The notes: generated by a model from the letters alone, not told the origin. A DNA stretch of 64,000 nt from Anaerolineae bacterium (GCA_023382535.1 JAHDWA010000031.1:18035-82034); one strand, 5' to 3'; numbered from the stretch's first letter, positions 8,695-18,175 are shown. Numbers and translations: made by a program.

Positions 8695-10544
8695 AAGTCC
8701 TCCCAGTTTCCTGATAACAGCGCCCACTTCAGTTCCCAGTCAAAGCGATCCGCGTACTCTTGTTGGCCGGGGATGAAGAATTCGGCAAACATGGCCCGAT
8801 CTGCTTTGAGCGTACGAATGAAACTTTCAATCAAGTGGCGGCGGTCGGCCTGCCACTGTTGGGCCAACAAACCATAATGATACATCTCGACGTATTTGGC
8901 GGCGGACGCATCCCAACTGCTGTTGATGGCCATCGCGGTGCGGATAAGATAATCGTGATGAGCATGGTTGTAACGATAGGCATCAACCGCAGCCCTGATT
9001 TGTCCAAAGAAAGCATTGGCCTCGCCCCAGCGGTCGCTGATATCGAGCCAATCGTACAGGTAAGCGCAGTGACGCACCTTAACCAGCCCGCCGACAGCCC
9101 GGCCAATGACGATATTACCCAGCAGCGAAGCCTCGTAATCCACCAGGCCGCACGGTTCAAAGCGGGAGGGGATCAGCGTGAAATCGCCCCCGGCCAGGAT
9201 GAGCTTGGAGAGGGGCAGGTTAAAGGTGTTGTTGAAGTAGACCCGCTGGGGATAGAGGGCCGCCAGCCGAAAAAAATTGGCTTCCGTGGCCTTGCCGCCG
9301 GCGTCGCCTTCCGGGGCAGAGGCCAGGATGATGAACTTGATGCCGCCATCGTATGCCAGGGTGCGTTCGATGATGTCGGCAACCAGCCCGAAATTTTTCT
9401 GATCCACCAGCCGGCCCACACCGGTCATCAAAATGGGGTCCCAGACCGGCTCGGTGCCGAAGGTTTCCAGGTGGAGCAGCCGCTTCAAGTCGGCCTTCAC
9501 GTCCAGGTGGTTCACATCAAAGCTGTGGTCGCGGGCCAGCATCTCGGTTTGGGTGGTCGGATTTTTAAAGATGGGATTATGCGGGCCGCGCCGGTCCTGC
9601 ATGCGGCGGAGCGGCTCGGCCTTGAGTTCCGGGAGATTTTCCGGGCGATTGATGTCGCTCATGCCGTTGGTGATGCCGGCAATCGGCAGCTTTTCAAACA
9701 GGTCCAGGTGGCGGTTCGGCACAAAAACTTCGCCGGGCGGGCTGCCTTTTTGGGCGTAGGCTTTGGCCCACACGGCGGCGTGGCCTTCCTTCAACTCCGC
9801 CGCGTAGCCCCACGTGCCGGCAATGTCGCCGCTGACGGTGGTAATCTTGCCGCCGGTTTCGTGGACTTTGAGCATGCAGGCTTTCATGATGTTCAGGTTG
9901 TCAAAGAAATCGAAATATTTGTGGAACAATTTTTCGCCGGGTAGATTCAGCCGGTCCAGCGAGTGATAGCCGCCGCCGATGAGCGGGGTGACGCCCTGGT
10001 AGGTGGCATTGTGAATAGTCAGGTGGGCTGGCACATGGCGCAGGTAATCGTCGCCCAGGTAAAAAGGGATGAGGCCGACGTGATAATCGTGCAGGTGAAC
10101 CGTATCAAAATTACCCTGCTTGATATAAGCGGCCATGGCCTGGCCAACGGCGGCGTACAACTTGAGACCGAGCTGCGGGTCGTCGGGATAGATAGCGCTG
10201 GCATTGGTCCAGCTCAACTGCCATTCATCCCAAAAATAGACGACTTTTTGGCCGTCGGGGAAAACATGCTCGTAGACATCAAAGGCAAAGGTATACCCTT
10301 CGATGGTTACCGGCAGGCGCAGGTCAAGCCGGGTCAACTGGCTCTTATCGTAGTGAGCAAAGCAGGGGGTCAGGGTCTCAACCTCCAAGTCAATACCCTG
10401 CCTGGCGGCCGCTTTGACCAGCTCCGGGGGCAGCTCCTCGACCACTACTCCCAGCCCGCCAATTTTAGCCCCCAGCCCGCTCCCGACGCGGCCTATTTCC
10501 CACGCAGGCATGGCCACCCGCATTTTTTTGTTGGTTTTTGGCAT
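8676..10544 (-). CDS. Glycogen/starch synthase, GT5-type
   Basis: This enzyme transfers glucose from a nucleotide-glucose donor to a growing alpha-1,4-glucan. Family marks in order are the donor-loop lysine in AKIGGLG (26-32), HDYHVG at 152-157, HNATYQG at 178-184, GRLVDQKNF near 377, and PSRFEPCGLVDYEA near 460. At 622 residues it is about 130 longer than classical bacterial GlgA. The extra length lies mainly between about 250 and 360, rich in charged residues, before the C-terminal Rossmann domain. GAGAG precedes the ATG. The gene stands alone with its own promoter and has no glgB, glgC or glgP beside it. Specificity for ADP- or UDP-glucose cannot be told. Confidence 0.88.
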   Translation of the reverse strand: MPKTNKKMRVAMPAWEIGRVGSGLGAKIGGLGVVVEELPPELVKAAARQGIDLEVETLTPCFAHYDKSQLTRLDLRLPVTIEGYTFAFDVYEHVFPDGQKVVYFWDEWQLSWTNASAIYPDDPQLGLKLYAAVGQAMAAYIKQGNFDTVHLHDYHVGLIPFYLGDDYLRHVPAHLTIHNATYQGVTPLIGGGYHSLDRLNLPGEKLFHKYFDFFDNLNIMKACMLKVHETGGKITTVSGDIAGTWGYAAELKEGHAAVWAKAYAQKGSPPGEVFVPNRHLDLFEKLPIAGITNGMSDINRPENLPELKAEPLRRMQDRRGPHNPIFKNPTTQTEMLARDHSFDVNHLDVKADLKRLLHLETFGTEPVWDPILMTGVGRLVDQKNFGLVADIIERTLAYDGGIKFIILASAPEGDAGGKATEANFFRLAALYPQRVYFNNTFNLPLSKLILAGGDFTLIPSRFEPCGLVDYEASLLGNIVIGRAVGGLVKVRHCAYLYDWLDISDRWGEANAFFGQIRAAVDAYRYNHAHHDYLIRTAMAINSSWDASAAKYVEMYHYGLLAQQWQADRRHLIESFIRTLKADRAMFAEFFIPGQQEYADRFDWELKWALLSGNWEDLKAGKK

Positions 10545-10578
10545 TGGTTTTCTCTCAGGTTCCGCTTGACGTGAGAGA

Positions 10579-10606
10579 ATTCTACCACGAATGACAGGGG
10601 GAGCAA
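10579..10606 (-). promoter_or_regulatory. Promoter for the glycogen synthase gene
   Basis: On the minus strand TTGCTC (10601-10606), a 16-nt spacer and TAGAAT (10579-10584) occur, with TGG before the -10 acting as an extended element. This gives a leader of about 30 nt. Confidence 0.6.
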
Positions 10607-10747
10607 GTCACTTTTGCCGGCTGGCGCATGGTGTACTGGCCGTTTAATTCATCTGTAAAAAGTCATTTGTGTTTTATTTCCCCTGCGCTTATCATGGATT
10701 CGATACCAATGCTATTAGCCCTTCAAAGAGACACAAGAGGGCCTGGG

Positions 10748-12562
10748 ATGCCAAAATTATCCCCTCGATATTCCGCTTTCGCCGCTGGCTTGGCTGTTAT
10801 AGGGGCCGGCCTGTTGGCTGCGAGACCTCTCTTTGTGCCGCGCTTGCTTCACGGCACTGACTCGCTGATCCATTTTTATACGCTGCTTCAACTGGACGAA
10901 TTGATCCGGCAGGGAATTGGATATAGCCGCTGGCTTCCCTACCGGGCCAGTGGACTGGGCACGCCCTTGTTCCATTACTATGCGCCCCTGGTTTATTACC
11001 TGGCCGAGAGTTTTAAATTGTTTGGCCTGGATGCGCTCCTGGCATTGCGAGTAGTCGGAGGGCTGGCGTTGGTTGGCGGAGCGCTGGGCGCCTTTTTGTG
11101 GGCGCGAGATGTACTCAGGCAGGAGATGGCGGCGCTGGTTGCTGCCACGGCCTATGTTTGCGGGCCAGCTATGCTGTTCAATGCATTCTTTCGGGGCGGA
11201 CTGGCCGAACAGTTGGCGCTGATGCTTTTGCCATTTGTGCTGTGGGCCTTTCATCGTCTGGCGGCGACGGGCCAAATGCGCTATTTAGCTGCAAGCGCCC
11301 TGACTTACGCTGCCGTAACTCTCTCTCACAATGTGACCGCTCTGATTTTCTCGCCGGTCTTGCTGGCTTACACTCTCGTTTTGACCCGGGCAGACCTGCT
11401 TCCCATCAGTCGCCGGCGCACGCCAATCCTGCTGGTAGTCGCCATGAGCCTGGGGCTGGGGCTGTCGGCTTTTTTCTGGCTGCCAGCCCTGGTTGAACGG
11501 GACGCCATCATGGCCGACCTGCTCTATACTCTACCGGGCCTCGATTACCACCAGAATTTCATGCCTCTAGATGCCTTGCTCATTGCTCCCCTGACGCAAA
11601 CCCTTCGTCCTGGCCTGAGCCTGGTGACGTTAGGGGTGGGGGTGATCGGGCTGTTCACCCTCTGGCCGAGCAAAGGAGAGGCGCGTGATTCAGCAGAAGC
11701 TTCGCCGCTTGGGCCTACCCGGAAATTGCGTGGACATACTTATTTGGCTGCCGCGGTCGTAATTGCCTGTATAGTGATGGTTTTGCCCGGGTCGGTGGGA
11801 ATTTGGGAAGCGCTGCCGCTGCTCCAATTTTTCCAATTCCCCCAGCGCTTTCTGGGCGTGGCCGGTCTGTTCGCCGCTTTTCTGGCGGGGGTTGGTGTGC
11901 TGAGCCTGGGGCAGAGATTTAACCGGAGCTGGTCAATGAATCTACCCGTTCCCTTCCCTCCTGGTCTGTTTTCTATTACGCTCCCGCTTTCAAGTCTGAT
12001 CCAAATAATTGTTGTTGGTTTGCTCTTGAACCATACCTGGGGGCTGGCGCAGGTGCGCTATTACCCTCCCTTGCCGGCCATTGATGTTAGCTTTATCATG
12101 CTCAAGGAGCGGGAACAGGGCTTTGTAAACACCATTTACAGCGGTAATTTTGTTCCTGTAACGGTCAAAACTTTACCCTCAATTGAGCAACTGGCCAAAG
12201 CCAGCGTTGAGCGGCTCGACTCGACCTCTTTACCCGCCGAGGCGACCCTCATCGCTGCCAGCTACCATCCACTTCGATATGAGGTGACCCTTACGAGTCT
12301 CAAGCCGTTTGTGTTGCGCTTCAATACCTTTTACTTTCCAGGTTGGCAGGCTCAGCTTGACGGCCAGGCCACGTCCCTTACACCGTCCGACCCCTACGGC
12401 TTTATCAGCGTGCAGATACCGGCTGGGCAGCATCATCTGCTAGTCTGGTTTGGCTCGACGCCCTGGCGCACCCTGGCCAACATCTTAAGCGCCGGCAGTG
12501 CGGTGATGCTGGGGCTGGTTGTGCTAATGAAATGGTTTCGCCATTCCAAACAAGGAGAATAA
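10748..12562 (+). CDS. Polytopic membrane protein, PTPS-related (PF10131-like), GT-C fold
   Basis: This 604-residue integral membrane protein has roughly ten or more hydrophobic segments and a C-terminal soluble beta-rich domain. The N-terminal loop HGTDSLIHFYTLLQLDEL, then YSRWLPYRASGLGTPLFHYY, matches the pattern of the so-called 6-pyruvoyl-tetrahydropterin synthase-related membrane family. Members resemble lipid-linked sugar (GT-C) transferases and have no pterin activity. The start ATG at 10748 has AGAGG seven bases upstream; an in-frame ATG at 10628 would add 40 non-membrane residues and has no ribosome site. The gene ends 3 bp before the secreted beta-helix gene, so the two are probably co-transcribed and possibly linked through glycosylation of surface proteins. 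Confidence 0.7.
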   Translation: MPKLSPRYSAFAAGLAVIGAGLLAARPLFVPRLLHGTDSLIHFYTLLQLDELIRQGIGYSRWLPYRASGLGTPLFHYYAPLVYYLAESFKLFGLDALLALRVVGGLALVGGALGAFLWARDVLRQEMAALVAATAYVCGPAMLFNAFFRGGLAEQLALMLLPFVLWAFHRLAATGQMRYLAASALTYAAVTLSHNVTALIFSPVLLAYTLVLTRADLLPISRRRTPILLVVAMSLGLGLSAFFWLPALVERDAIMADLLYTLPGLDYHQNFMPLDALLIAPLTQTLRPGLSLVTLGVGVIGLFTLWPSKGEARDSAEASPLGPTRKLRGHTYLAAAVVIACIVMVLPGSVGIWEALPLLQFFQFPQRFLGVAGLFAAFLAGVGVLSLGQRFNRSWSMNLPVPFPPGLFSITLPLSSLIQIIVVGLLLNHTWGLAQVRYYPPLPAIDVSFIMLKEREQGFVNTIYSGNFVPVTVKTLPSIEQLAKASVERLDSTSLPAEATLIAASYHPLRYEVTLTSLKPFVLRFNTFYFPGWQAQLDGQATSLTPSDPYGFISVQIPAGQHHLLVWFGSTPWRTLANILSAGSAVMLGLVVLMKWFRHSKQGE

Positions 12563-12565
12563 TCT

Positions 12566-14281
12566 ATGACCCCAGCAAACTTTCTAACCAGAACCTCTCA
12601 ACTGATCCTGATCGTGGCCCTGGCAGGCTTGATGATCGTCGTATGCGTGGGGCTGATCCCCCTGCCTCTTTTGTTACCGAAGCAGGAAGCCCGCGCCGCC
12701 GGAACAATTAATGTGACTACGACGATAGATGAGTACAACACGAGCGGCAGTGGCAGCGGTTGTTCCTTGCGTGAAGCGATTGAGTCAATCAATACGAGCG
12801 CCTCATTTGGTGGATGTAATAATCCGGGCAATGCAGCGGATACGATTCAATTGCAGGGGATGATATATACCCTGAGTATTCCGGAAACGGGTTTTCCCAA
12901 TAGCAATACCAGAGGGAGTGTAAAACCTCAAAGGAGTGTAATTATTCGAGGTGTTGGACCTGGACAAACCATCATCACAACGACCATTACGTTTAACCAA
13001 CACGTATTTATGATGTCTAACCCTGTCGTTGATCCAGCTACTATTACTATTGAGGGCATAAATATTCAGGGTGGTAAAGGAGGAGGTGGTGGGCGTGGAA
13101 TTCTTTGTGACTTTTCTTTTGAGAATTCAACATTAACCCTTACTGACGCGGTGATTGAAAATAACTTAGGAGGTGGGATTGGCTGCACAGCTAGCGTCTT
13201 GATTTTGAGTGATGTTACTATTCGTAACAACGGTACAATGAATAATTCTGGCGGAGGGCTTTTGCGTTATTATGGAAATATCATTATGAAAAATGTTACA
13301 TTTTATGGGAATCAGGCTGATGTTGGAGGTGCTATTTACATAAATGATTATTCTGCTAAATCTGATGCAATTCAAATGACGAATGTGACTATCTTCAATA
13401 ATCAAGCTCAGGTCAGTGGAGGTGGTTTATATCTAGTTTTTTATACGCCTCCCAATGTCATCACCGCAACTAATGTGACCTTTGCCAAGAATCAGGCTGT
13501 AAGCGGTAATGGTGGTAATATCTATTTGAATGCTTCCAGTCTAAGCCTCAAAAACACCATTATCGCCAACGGCAGCCCCAACAACTGCGACGGCAATCCT
13601 GTACCCAATATTACCTCGCTGGGCCATAACCTGGACAGCGGCAACACCTGCGGCCTGACCGCCACCGGCGACATTACCAACACCAATCCGCTTCTCGCCG
13701 CTTCGCTGGCTGACAACGGCGGCTCGACAGAGACGCTGGCTCTGCTCGGCGGCAGCCCGGCGATTGATGGGGGCACTTGTAACGGCGCTCCCGCTGCTGA
13801 CCAGCGCGGCATTGCCCGGCCTCAAGGAACGGCCTGTGATATCGGCGCCTACGAGACCAGCGCTCAACCTAACTTCTTTTTGACTAAACGCGTTGACGAC
13901 GCTACTCCTGACCCCGGCCAGCGGATCACTTACACCATCACGCTTCAAAATAATGGCTCTCTCAGCGCCACAAACACCACCCTCTCTGACCCCCTGCCTG
14001 CGGGCTTGAGTTTAGCCGGGCCGGCCAGACTTGACCCGCCGGGAAGTGTCTTTACGCCGACCTTGCCTACTTTGGCCAGCGGTTTGACCCTATCTAGTGG
14101 ACATTCGATAACCCTGACCTTCCCCGTCACCGCCAGCGCCGGACTGGTAGGTGGTACGGTTTTGACCAACACGGTGACTGTTACCAGTACCGAGGTGGTG
14201 ACGCCTCAGACAGCCTCGGTGAGGATTACCATCGCGGCTGAAGATGAAGAGATTTATCTGCCGGTTATTTTGAAGAAGTAA
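12566..14281 (+). CDS. Secreted beta-helix protein with DUF11 domain and YLPVILKK tail
   Basis: This is a 571-residue extracellular protein. It has a signal or anchor segment at 12-38, a CSLREAI motif at 66-72, a right-handed parallel beta-helix built of repeated NVT/NNxA/GGG strands (about 120-370), a choice-of-anchor-Q-like stretch (LADNGGSTETLALLGGSPAI), one DUF11 repeat (about 440-540) and the C-terminus EEIYLPVILKK. AGGAG lies 8 nt before the ATG. The beta-helix core (about 12.8-13.55 kb) is visibly more AT-rich than the rest of the gene and its neighbours, hinting at domain acquisition. Adhesin or polysaccharide-binding roles are typical of such folds. No catalytic residues could be assigned. 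Confidence 0.8.
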   Translation: MTPANFLTRTSQLILIVALAGLMIVVCVGLIPLPLLLPKQEARAAGTINVTTTIDEYNTSGSGSGCSLREAIESINTSASFGGCNNPGNAADTIQLQGMIYTLSIPETGFPNSNTRGSVKPQRSVIIRGVGPGQTIITTTITFNQHVFMMSNPVVDPATITIEGINIQGGKGGGGGRGILCDFSFENSTLTLTDAVIENNLGGGIGCTASVLILSDVTIRNNGTMNNSGGGLLRYYGNIIMKNVTFYGNQADVGGAIYINDYSAKSDAIQMTNVTIFNNQAQVSGGGLYLVFYTPPNVITATNVTFAKNQAVSGNGGNIYLNASSLSLKNTIIANGSPNNCDGNPVPNITSLGHNLDSGNTCGLTATGDITNTNPLLAASLADNGGSTETLALLGGSPAIDGGTCNGAPAADQRGIARPQGTACDIGAYETSAQPNFFLTKRVDDATPDPGQRITYTITLQNNGSLSATNTTLSDPLPAGLSLAGPARLDPPGSVFTPTLPTLASGLTLSSGHSITLTFPVTASAGLVGGTVLTNTVTVTSTEVVTPQTASVRITIAAEDEEIYLPVILKK

Positions 14282-14963
14282 AACGGAGCCGCAAAATTTC
14301 GGCGTCTAACCGGGCGGCCAGGCCAGGACCGCCGCCAGTTTTAGCCTGTTCTACTGCTTGCTCCAGCCAGCTTGATTGACTGTCCTGATAGGATGCACTT
14401 CCAAGTGGCCGGCTATCTAAAAAGGCAAGGGGACGCTGCTCAACTGCCTTGCTAAAATCCAGGGTCTCAAGAGGGATTCGATACCCGGCGTGCAGCCGTT
14501 CCGTCGTGGCGCAGTACCAGACCACCGTTACCAATTTCGAATTTTCGATTTTCGATTTTCGATTTTGGATTTTTGCCCGCCTCTTTAGATGGGATTTTTG
14601 GATTTCTAACGGCGTAGCAAAAACGACACACGGTTCACTGGCTGCCGCCAGCACCCAGACCCCAGCGTGCGGGTTGGAGAGAGCTTGATGTAAATCGGCC
14701 AGGAATTGAGCGGCAGAGGTTCCTTCCGGCCAGGTTCCGTCGAGACGGATGGCCCGCAGCAGGGCCAGTTCGACGGCGGGCAGGCTGTAGCCGGGCGCAA
14801 TCACGTCTCCCTGCCAGAATCCCCCCCACAGCGGTTCGTCAACTTCCAGGAGGTCATCGGCAAAAGGGGTTGAGCTGACCTGCGCAGCCAGCCGGTCCAA
14901 CTGTTGGGGTGCAGCCCTCTTTGCTTGCGTGATTAATTCGACGACAAATTGACGGATAGACAT
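14265..14963 (-). CDS. Unknown protein with an in-frame heptamer-repeat insertion
   Basis: I do not recognise this 232-residue protein. The first 120 residues look like a compact soluble alpha/beta domain (GVWVLAAASEPCVVFATPLE). The sequence then switches abruptly to a Lys/Arg/Asn-rich stretch (IQKSHLKRRAKIQNRKSKIE, then NSKL) and returns to a beta-strand (VTVVWYCATTERL). The basic stretch is the translation of five ATTTTCG-type heptamers on the plus strand, so it is a repeat inserted without breaking the frame. The stop overlaps the end of the beta-helix gene by 17 bp in convergent orientation. The ribosome site is weak (AGGATTG before the ATG). Confidence 0.6.
   Translation of the reverse strand: MSIRQFVVELITQAKRAAPQQLDRLAAQVSSTPFADDLLEVDEPLWGGFWQGDVIAPGYSLPAVELALLRAIRLDGTWPEGTSAAQFLADLHQALSNPHAGVWVLAAASEPCVVFATPLEIQKSHLKRRAKIQNRKSKIENSKLVTVVWYCATTERLHAGYRIPLETLDFSKAVEQRPLAFLDSRPLGSASYQDSQSSWLEQAVEQAKTGGGPGLAARLDAEILRLRFTSSK
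14541..14575. repeat. Five perfect heptamers inside a coding sequence
   Basis: The plus strand reads ATTTTCG three times, then ATTTTGG and ATTTTTG, with exact period 7. A related word (GGATTTTTGGATTTC) follows near 14592. The whole tract is translated in the opposite-strand gene. Confidence 0.85.
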
Positions 14964-15049
14964 AGAGCAATCCTATGTTTGCACTTTTTATATTCTACCC
15001 CATGCCCCGCGTTATTGCACTTTAGAAACGAGTCTTACCTGAAGGTTGT

Positions 15050-15078
15050 TTGACTTTTACCCTTTTTCCTCGTAAAAT
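15050..15078 (+). promoter_or_regulatory. Promoter of the oligopeptide ABC operon
   Basis: TTGACT (15050-15055), a 17-nt spacer and TAAAAT (15073-15078) lie about 80 nt before the first substrate-binding gene. Confidence 0.75.
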
Positions 15079-15160
15079 ATCGCCCACTTTTGAAGATTCT
15101 ATCGTTTAAAATGTTAAATTAGGTTAAGGTTCAAGGTTGACCTTTAGAGAAGAGAAGTTG

Positions 15161-16987
15161 ATGCGATATAAAGCTCGTTTTATTCCCCTTTTGATTGTTT
15201 TTTTGTTGAGTTTTAGCCTCGCTTGTGGTTTAGGCATTCCTGTCCCCGGTTTTGGTCGTCAAGAGAGCACCCCGGTAGTTGATTTAGATAAAGACGCGGG
15301 TTCCGCCCAAAATAGCGGCGATGAGGCCAACACCATTGAGCAGGCTGAATCCACACCCGCCCCTGCGCCGACTGAAGCGGCCCAAGAGTCTCGGGACGAT
15401 AATGCCCCGGCTGAGGGAAATTCCGGCACGGCTGAACTGGCTTCAGACCAGATTTTTATCTTACCCGGCGCGGAGCCGACCACGCTTGACCCTCATTTGA
15501 GCGGCGACTCGACCTCGTCCGAGTATGTTGTCGAGATTTTCAGCGGCTTGCTGAAATACAATCGGGACCTGGAATTGGTGCCTGATATTGCCGCAAGCTA
15601 CGATGTTTCCGACGATGGGCTGGTTTATACCTTCAAACTCCGAGACGATGCCGTTTTTCAAGATGGTAAGCCCATCCGCGCCGAGGACTTTAAATGGTCT
15701 TTTGAACGCGCCTGCGACCCGGCGACCGGTTCGACCACGGCTGATACCTACCTGGGCGATGTGGTCGGCTGCCGGGACAAGCTGCAAAACAAAGCTGAAG
15801 AGGTCAAAGGGGTGGAGGTCATTGACGAGCTGACCCTCCAGTTGACCATTGACGAGCCAAAAGGCTTTTTTCCGGCCAAGATGACCTACCCCACTGCCTA
15901 TGCCCTTGATCGGGAGAATGTCGAGAGCGGCGGCGCGGAGTGGTTCAAAGAAGCGAATGGCAGCGGCCCCTTCAAACTGGCCGAATATTCGCCCGAAGAA
16001 AATACAATCGTTTTAGATCGCAACGAAAACTTTTACGGCGACCCCAAACCTACCCTGGAGCGGGTGATTTACCTGATCAGCGCGCCGATTAACCCGATGA
16101 GCGGTTATGAAGAAGGGCTGAGTTCGTTGGGAGCCTCGGCTGGAGTCACTTACGATGCCATTCCGCTGAGCATCAGCGACTTGAGCCGGGCCACCGACCC
16201 TAACAATCCGCTCAGTAAAGAGTTTGTCTCTGCGCCTACCTTGAGTGTTTCTTATGTGGGTTTCAACGTGGAGAAGCCACCGTTTGATGATCCCAAAATT
16301 CGACAGGCGTTCAACCTGGCCCTCGATAAACGGCGGATGGTCAAGCTGGTCTTTCAGGATACCGTACCGGTGGCGAATGGTATTGTCCCGCCCACGATGC
16401 CGGGCTATGAAAATCCTGACTTAAGTGATTATGAGTTCGACCCGGAACGCGCCCAGGCGTTGGTTGCCGAGTCCTCCTATGGTGATGTGACCGAACTGCC
16501 CGATATTACCTTGAATGTGCCGGGTGAAGGCAGCGAGGCCGGGCCGATTGTCGAAACCATGGTCGAGTCTTACAAAGAGAATCTGGGGGTTGAAATTTCG
16601 GTTGAACAAACGCCCTGGCCCGAATTTTTGGCCGATCTCAGCAGGGCGGACATGCCGTATCAGATGTACTCGCTTGGCTGGGTCGCCGATTATCCTGATC
16701 CCCAGGATTTTCTGGAAGTTCTCTTCTATTCTACCAGCAGTCAAAATCAGGGGGGATACAGCAACCCGGAGGTAGATGCCCTGTTAGATCAAGCACGGGG
16801 CGTTCAAGATCCAAAAGAGCGTCTGGCCCTGTACCAGCAGGCTGAGCAAATGATTTTGGACGATGCCGCCTGGATTCCGCTCTACTTTTCGGTGGAAAAT
16901 TGGCTGGTCAAACCTTACGTTCAAGACTTTTGGATTCCACCCTTACATGTGCCCAAATTTCAGTATATATCTATTGCCGAACATTAA
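15161..16987 (+). CDS. oppA1: Family 5 peptide ABC transporter substrate-binding lipoprotein (first copy)
   Basis: This extracytoplasmic peptide-binding protein of an Opp-type importer is 608 residues long. The signal sequence ends in a clear lipobox LSFSLAC with lipidated Cys22. A Ser/Glu/Pro/Ala-rich linker (about 30-85) precedes the SBP_bac_5 domain, which begins ATTLDPHLSGDSTSSEYVVE-like near residue 100 and contains the conserved YVGFNVEKPPFDDPKIRQAF. ATG at 15161 follows AGAGAAG; a TTG eight codons earlier has no better site. It is the first gene of an operon that also encodes two ATPases, a second binding protein and two permeases. Ligand length preference cannot be judged. Confidence 0.9.
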   Translation: MRYKARFIPLLIVFLLSFSLACGLGIPVPGFGRQESTPVVDLDKDAGSAQNSGDEANTIEQAESTPAPAPTEAAQESRDDNAPAEGNSGTAELASDQIFILPGAEPTTLDPHLSGDSTSSEYVVEIFSGLLKYNRDLELVPDIAASYDVSDDGLVYTFKLRDDAVFQDGKPIRAEDFKWSFERACDPATGSTTADTYLGDVVGCRDKLQNKAEEVKGVEVIDELTLQLTIDEPKGFFPAKMTYPTAYALDRENVESGGAEWFKEANGSGPFKLAEYSPEENTIVLDRNENFYGDPKPTLERVIYLISAPINPMSGYEEGLSSLGASAGVTYDAIPLSISDLSRATDPNNPLSKEFVSAPTLSVSYVGFNVEKPPFDDPKIRQAFNLALDKRRMVKLVFQDTVPVANGIVPPTMPGYENPDLSDYEFDPERAQALVAESSYGDVTELPDITLNVPGEGSEAGPIVETMVESYKENLGVEISVEQTPWPEFLADLSRADMPYQMYSLGWVADYPDPQDFLEVLFYSTSSQNQGGYSNPEVDALLDQARGVQDPKERLALYQQAEQMILDDAAWIPLYFSVENWLVKPYVQDFWIPPLHVPKFQYISIAEH

Positions 16988-16991
16988 AACA

Positions 16992-17066
16992 AGTAGCAAG
17001 TTGCAGGTAGCAAGGGTGCAGGTTCCATGCGCTACGCAATACGCAAGACGTTTCACGCAAACCGTA
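16992..17066. repeat. Two adjoining heptamer tracts (TAGCA and TACGCA words)
   Basis: First come AGTAGCA, AGTTGCA, GGTAGCA and AGGGTGCA. After a short gap come CTACGCA, ATACGCA, AGACGTT, TCACGCA and AACCGTA with exact period 7. The tracts occupy the intergenic space before the first ATPase gene. Confidence 0.75.
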
Positions 17067-17126
17067 ATACCATTTCAGGTTTCATGTATATCACAACCCT
17101 AATTAAAGTTGAGAGGATAAGAGAGT

Positions 17127-18137
17127 ATGCCCGTACTGCTGGAAGTGAAAGATTTAAAAACCCAGTTTTTTACCCAAGATGGGATAGTCCGTGCGGTAAA
17201 TGGAATCAGTTACACCTTGAATGAAGGTGAAACGTTGGGGATTGTGGGTGAGAGTGGTTCTGGTAAAAGTGTGGGGGTGATGTCACTCATCCGCCTGATT
17301 CCCTCCCCTCCCGGTAAAATCGTTGACGGTCAGGTTATTTTTGATGGGCAAGACCTGTTGAAGCTCAGCGACGACGAAATCCGCTCTATTCGGGGCAACA
17401 AAATCGCTATGATTTTCCAGGACCCCATGACCTCGTTGAACCCCGTTTTAACAATTGGCCGCCAGATTGGCGAGGCACTGGAGCTTCACCTGGGGATGGA
17501 TAAAAAGCAGGCCAGGGAGCGAACCATCGAATTGTTGGAACTGGTCGGTATCCCCCTGGCGAAAGATCGCCTTAACAATTACCCGCACCAATTTTCCGGC
17601 GGCATGCGCCAGCGGGTGATGATCGCTATGGGTCTGTCGTGTAACCCGCAACTCCTCATTGCCGATGAGCCGACCACCGCCCTGGATGTGACCATTCAAG
17701 CTCAGATTGTTGACCTGGTTAAGCGGCTGCGAGATGAAATCGGCATGGCGATCATCTGGATTACTCACGATTTAGGTGTAGTGGCCGGTCTGGCCAACCG
17801 GGTGATCGTGATGTACGCCGGCTGTATTGTCGAAGAAGCGCCGGTCAAGGAGCTGTACCAAAACCCCCGCCATCCCTATACCCTGGGGCTACTCGGCTCC
17901 CTGCCGCGTTTGGATGCGGAGCGCCCGGAAAAGCTTAATTCCATTGAGGGGCTGCCCCCGGATTTGATCAACTATCCCAAGGGGTGTCCCTTCTATGCGC
18001 GCTGTAACTACCGGATTGATATCTGTGCCCACGAAATGCCACCGCTTAAAACGGTGAGTGTGGGTCACAAGGCAGCATGTCACGTAGATATATCCGTTGC
18101 TCAGCCTACCACCGAGCATCCCTATCAAGAAGCTTAA
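17127..18137 (+). CDS. oppD: Oligopeptide ABC transporter ATPase, OppD-type
   Basis: This is one of the two ATPases that power the importer. It has 336 residues with Walker A GESGSGKS at 41-48, signature FSGGMRQR at 156-163 and Walker B LLIADEP at 176-182, followed by the D-loop and switch His in ITHDLGVV. The C-terminus carries the oligopeptide/dipeptide extension with the Cys pattern [14 protein letters not shown], which in homologues can hold an Fe-S cluster. The ATG at 17127 follows purine-rich GAGAGGATAAGAGAG. It is separated from oppF by a strong stem-loop. Confidence 0.95.
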   Translation: MPVLLEVKDLKTQFFTQDGIVRAVNGISYTLNEGETLGIVGESGSGKSVGVMSLIRLIPSPPGKIVDGQVIFDGQDLLKLSDDEIRSIRGNKIAMIFQDPMTSLNPVLTIGRQIGEALELHLGMDKKQARERTIELLELVGIPLAKDRLNNYPHQFSGGMRQRVMIAMGLSCNPQLLIADEPTTALDVTIQAQIVDLVKRLRDEIGMAIIWITHDLGVVAGLANRVIVMYAGCIVEEAPVKELYQNPRHPYTLGLLGSLPRLDAERPEKLNSIEGLPPDLINYPKGCPFYARCNYRIDICAHEMPPLKTVSVGHKAACHVDISVAQPTTEHPYQEA

Positions 18138-18144
18138 TTCCAGA

Positions 18145-18175
18145 AACAGGTCACGTTTAAAACGTGACCTGTTTT
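18145..18175 (+). terminator. Intra-operon stem-loop between oppD and oppF
   Basis: A 14-bp palindromic stem (18145-18158 with 18160-18173) is followed by TTTTAT. It lies 8 nt after the oppD stop inside an apparent operon. It may attenuate downstream expression or protect the upstream mRNA. Its core ACGTGACC resembles the ACGTGA words of nearby repeats. Confidence 0.65.

Noticed and set aside
8760..9944. 394-codon open frame on the plus strand opposite the glycogen synthase
   Set aside because: It is antisense to a gene with clear catalytic motifs, lacks a ribosome site and shows no domain. It results from GC-rich codon use.
10628..10747. Upstream extension of the PTPS-related membrane protein
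   Set aside because: The 40 extra residues show no membrane or family features, and the ATG at 10748 has a good AGAGG site.
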